A stretch of DNA of 64,000 nt from Bacillus cytotoxicus (GTDB lineage Bacteria; Bacillota; Bacilli; Bacillales; Bacillaceae_G), in contig NZ_JAMBOP010000004.1 of NCBI RefSeq assembly GCF_023715645.1, positions 180,495 to 244,494 on the forward strand, written 5' to 3'. This document shows, piece after piece, positions 61,961 through 64,000 of the stretch. Below the pieces are notes generated by a model. The model was not told the DNA's origin. It made no database searches and worked only from the letters and a program-made list of their open reading frames with translations. How positions within the stretch are numbered: the stretch's first letter is position 1; each line of letters begins with the position of its first letter. The position numbers and the translations under genes are program-made.

Positions 61961-62156
61961 ATCCCCAAGTATCAAAAAACGTTATTCTTTCTAAACGGCC
62001 TAGTGACAGGATTCCTGCTCTAGTCCACAGTAACGTTCCCATAATAAGTAAATGCAGTTAAAGATATAATCATTTATTTTAAATCGTGTATCTTCCTAGT
62101 TTATTAAACAGTTATACTTAGGACATATATTCATTTTAGAAAGGATAATTTTAAAA

Positions 62157-62726
62157 ATGGAAATAGAGAATTTACTTAGAGTTACGACAAGGTGGGAATT
62201 AAGAGATTGGTTTGAGGAAAATTCAAAAACAGAAAAATTTTGTTGGGTGATAGTAAGTATAACGGAACAATCAGAAGTGATTCAGTATTTAGATGCAGTT
62301 GAAGAAGCATTATGTTTTGGTTGGATTGATGGCATAAAGAAGAAAATATCAGATACTGAACTTGCTCAAAGGCTCTCCCCAAGAAAGAAAAACAGTAATT
62401 GGACAGAATTAAATAAGGAAAGAGTAAGGAGATTAGATCAATTAGGTTTGATGAAAGAAGAAGGACTGAGAGTTCTTCCTGATATGCGACCTGAATCTTT
62501 TACTATAGATGTAGATATTGAAACTTGTCTGAAAGAAGATGACCAATTATATCAAAACTTTATTAATTTTCCTGATCTATACAGAAGGATTAGAATTGAT
62601 ACGATACAAAGTTATAGAAATGAACCTAATATTTTTAGTAAAAGATTGGATAAGTTTATTGAAAATACCAGAGAAAATAAAATGTACGGTCAATGGAATG
62701 ACAATGGTCGCTTAATTAATTATTAA
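62157..62726 (+). CDS. YdeI/OmpD-associated family protein
   Basis: A 189-residue protein. The WELRDWFEENSKTEKFCWV start, EEALCFGWIDGIKKKI and RLSPRKKNSNWTELNKERVRRLDQLGLM blocks define the YdeI/OmpD-associated (bacteriocin-protection-like) family. The biochemical role is unknown. It is followed after 16 bases by a WYL-domain regulator gene and probably shares its transcript. Confidence 0.85.
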   Translation: MEIENLLRVTTRWELRDWFEENSKTEKFCWVIVSITEQSEVIQYLDAVEEALCFGWIDGIKKKISDTELAQRLSPRKKNSNWTELNKERVRRLDQLGLMKEEGLRVLPDMRPESFTIDVDIETCLKEDDQLYQNFINFPDLYRRIRIDTIQSYRNEPNIFSKRLDKFIENTRENKMYGQWNDNGRLINY

Positions 62727-62742
62727 GGGAAGGAAATAAGAA

Positions 62743-63657
62743 TTGAAATTAGAACGTTTGATATCAATCATATTTAAGCTCCTAAATAATGAAATTTTGT
62801 CAGCTTCTAGTTTAGCTGATGAATTTCAAGTATCACCACGGACAATTTATAGAGACATCGAAGCTATTTGTGCTGCTGGAATACCAGTTGTTTCTTACCA
62901 AGGGACTAACGGGGGATTCGGTATAATAAAGGGATACAAATTTGATAAAAGCTTAATGGGTTCTTATGACATTCTGAATTTAATTACCGTATTAAGTAGT
63001 TTATCGAGTATTTTTAAAGATAAAAAAATTGAACATACAATAGATAGACTAAAATTACTGGATACAAACAGTAATAATAAGTCTTTATTGATTGACTTAG
63101 AAAACCATAGGACAGAACCAAATTCATTAATGAATCTGCAAAAAGCTATACATGAAAAAAAGGTAGTCCACTTTAATTATGTAAGCAATAAAAATGAATT
63201 TACATCTCGTGAAGTAGAACCTATTCACCTTCATTATAAATTCCGTAACTGGTATATATATGGTTACTGTAGAGAACGTCAGAATTATAGAGAATTTAGA
63301 TTATCACGTATGATGGATGTAACCCTGAAACAAGAAAAGGTTTTTCAAAATCACGAAATTAAAGATGAAGCATTTTATTCAAACCGCAATCTGGTGGGGG
63401 TTGAGGATGTAGTAATCTGGGTGAGCCCTAATTCCTTAGCAGAAGCATTAGACCAATTCGTGAATTCTTCAAAAACCATTAACGATGACGGAAGTATGAC
63501 AATTACAATTTCTGTTTATCAACCTCTACAGGCTGGATGGCTTAAATCGATTCTTTTAAGCTTTGGTAGCGGTGCTAAAATTGTAAAACCGATAGAACTG
63601 CAATCAATTTTAATAGATGAGGCAAAAAAAATAATAAAAGTTTATGAAGATATATGA
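62743..63657 (+). CDS. HTH/WYL-domain transcriptional regulator (YafY type)
   Basis: A 304-residue regulator. The N-terminal HTH_11 domain (residues 1-55, ILSASSLADEFQVSPRTIYRDIEAICAAGIPV) precedes a WYL domain (about 135-200; HFNYVSNKNEFTSREVEPIHLHYKFRNWYIYGYCRER) and a C-terminal WCX-like extension. WYL domains bind small ligands or nucleic acid. The start is TTG at 62743 with GGAAGGAAA upstream. It probably controls the YdeI-like gene in front of it or itself. Confidence 0.88.
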   Translation: MKLERLISIIFKLLNNEILSASSLADEFQVSPRTIYRDIEAICAAGIPVVSYQGTNGGFGIIKGYKFDKSLMGSYDILNLITVLSSLSSIFKDKKIEHTIDRLKLLDTNSNNKSLLIDLENHRTEPNSLMNLQKAIHEKKVVHFNYVSNKNEFTSREVEPIHLHYKFRNWYIYGYCRERQNYREFRLSRMMDVTLKQEKVFQNHEIKDEAFYSNRNLVGVEDVVIWVSPNSLAEALDQFVNSSKTINDDGSMTITISVYQPLQAGWLKSILLSFGSGAKIVKPIELQSILIDEAKKIIKVYEDI

Positions 63658-63683
63658 CAAGCTGCTGTCATATATCTTTTTTT
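63649..63683 (+). terminator. Terminator overlapping the WYL gene stop codon
   Basis: Perfect 11-base stem GATATATGACA / TGTCATATATC, then T7. The first arm contains the TGA stop. Confidence 0.9.
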
Positions 63684-63734
63684 ATAATCTAAATATCAAT
63701 TTTTAAAAAACAGAACTAAAGGAGTAGATGTTAA

Positions 63735-63878
63735 ATGAACCATGCAAAAAATATGTATAAGTACCATCTTTGGGCTAATAAGGTGTTACTAGAAAGAATA
63801 AAAGAATTACCAAGCAATGTCCTATATAAAGAAGCTAATAGTTCATATCCAAATATTGCTCAAACGTTTAGCCTGTAA
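63735..63878 (+). pseudogene. DinB-family gene cut by an IS21-type element
   Basis: ATG at 63735 opens MNHAKNMYKYHLWANKVLLER, then IKELPSNVLYKEANSSYPNIAQTFS, a typical DinB N-terminus. After 46 codons the frame enters the element at 63874 and ends on its TGTAA. The rest of the gene is not in the window. Confidence 0.82.
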
Positions 63879-64000
63879 CCGTCAAGACGAATTTTACACT
63901 TTCTGCTAAGTTTCATTTTACAATTCTGCTTAAAATAAGCTTTGCCTATTCTTCATACGATAACTGTCTCCATCCATATGGATAACTTCCACACGATGCA
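63874..64000 (-). mobile_element. IS21-family element, right end
   Basis: Starts TGTAACCGTCAAGACG and has repeated TTTTACA words (63895-63922) as in the multiple end repeats of IS21-type elements. It contains the end of an IstB gene on the minus strand. The element runs beyond the right edge. Confidence 0.8.
63930..64000 (-). CDS. istB: IstB-like transposition helper ATPase, C-terminal end
   Basis: The last 22 codons read HRVEVIHMDGDSYRMKNRQ and SLF before TAA. The HxxxIxxxGDSYRxK pattern is the usual C-terminus of IstB, the AAA+ helper that activates the IstA transposase in IS21/IS232 elements. The remainder lies outside the window. Confidence 0.8.
   Translation of the reverse strand, partial: HRVEVIHMDGDSYRMKNRQSLF

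Overview
The window is a piece of Bacillus cereus group chromosome. The evidence is low-GC Firmicute genes with AGGAGG-type ribosome sites, spore genes (yhaL, a CotA-type laccase, Cys-rich coat-like proteins), an InhA metalloprotease, and about fifteen copies of the bcr1 interspersed repeat, which as far as I know is confined to this group. There is no rRNA, tRNA or CRISPR array. The right edge cuts into an IS21-family element and the left edge into an ABC transporter gene.

Layout: 0-5.4 kb holds an AEC-family carrier and a D-2-hydroxyacid dehydrogenase behind a perfect Rex operator, facing a CitA/DcuS-type two-component system. 5.4-11.9 kb holds dbpA, an rluF-like gene, a radical SAM gene and small membrane proteins, broken up by three copies of an IS66-like MITE with 8-bp target duplications. 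12-25.5 kb is accessory: a GntR regulator, phosphoesterase, decarboxylase plus N-acetyltransferase pair, drug exporter, lactonase-like hydrolase and a HepT/MntA toxin-antitoxin pair whose toxin lacks its catalytic His. 25.7-32 kb has a lone phage-type lysozyme and the glpPFKD glycerol regulon with two GlpP-type leader terminators. 32-41 kb is the yhaL-M-N-O DNA/RNA metabolism locus, split by inhA. 41-55 kb is mixed: small Bacillus proteins, a MacB-type ABC pair, TerD, a TetR-SDR pair with a clear operator, a polysaccharide lyase, MerR, GNAT and an amino-acid antiporter. 55-61 kb is a spore-surface cluster: a CotA laccase with a Cys-rich tail, a His/Cys/Lys tandem-repeat protein, and two paralogous Cys-containing proteins, three of them behind SigK-like promoters. 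62-64 kb has YdeI-like and WYL genes and a dinB-like gene cut by an IS21-type element.

The most interesting structures are: (1) the spore-surface cluster, possibly a copper/thiol cross-linking layer; (2) a family of IS66-like MITEs that carry bcr1 core sequence, one of which has split a gene; (3) a roughly 120-bp repeat family (four copies, ATATATCGGCGC / TTCGACA words), one copy interrupted by a second, two-hairpin repeat; and (4) bcr1 derivatives shortened between short direct repeats. Several genes carry single-base lesions (MazG-like, XRE, GNAT start, HepT His to Arg), so gene decay here looks recent.
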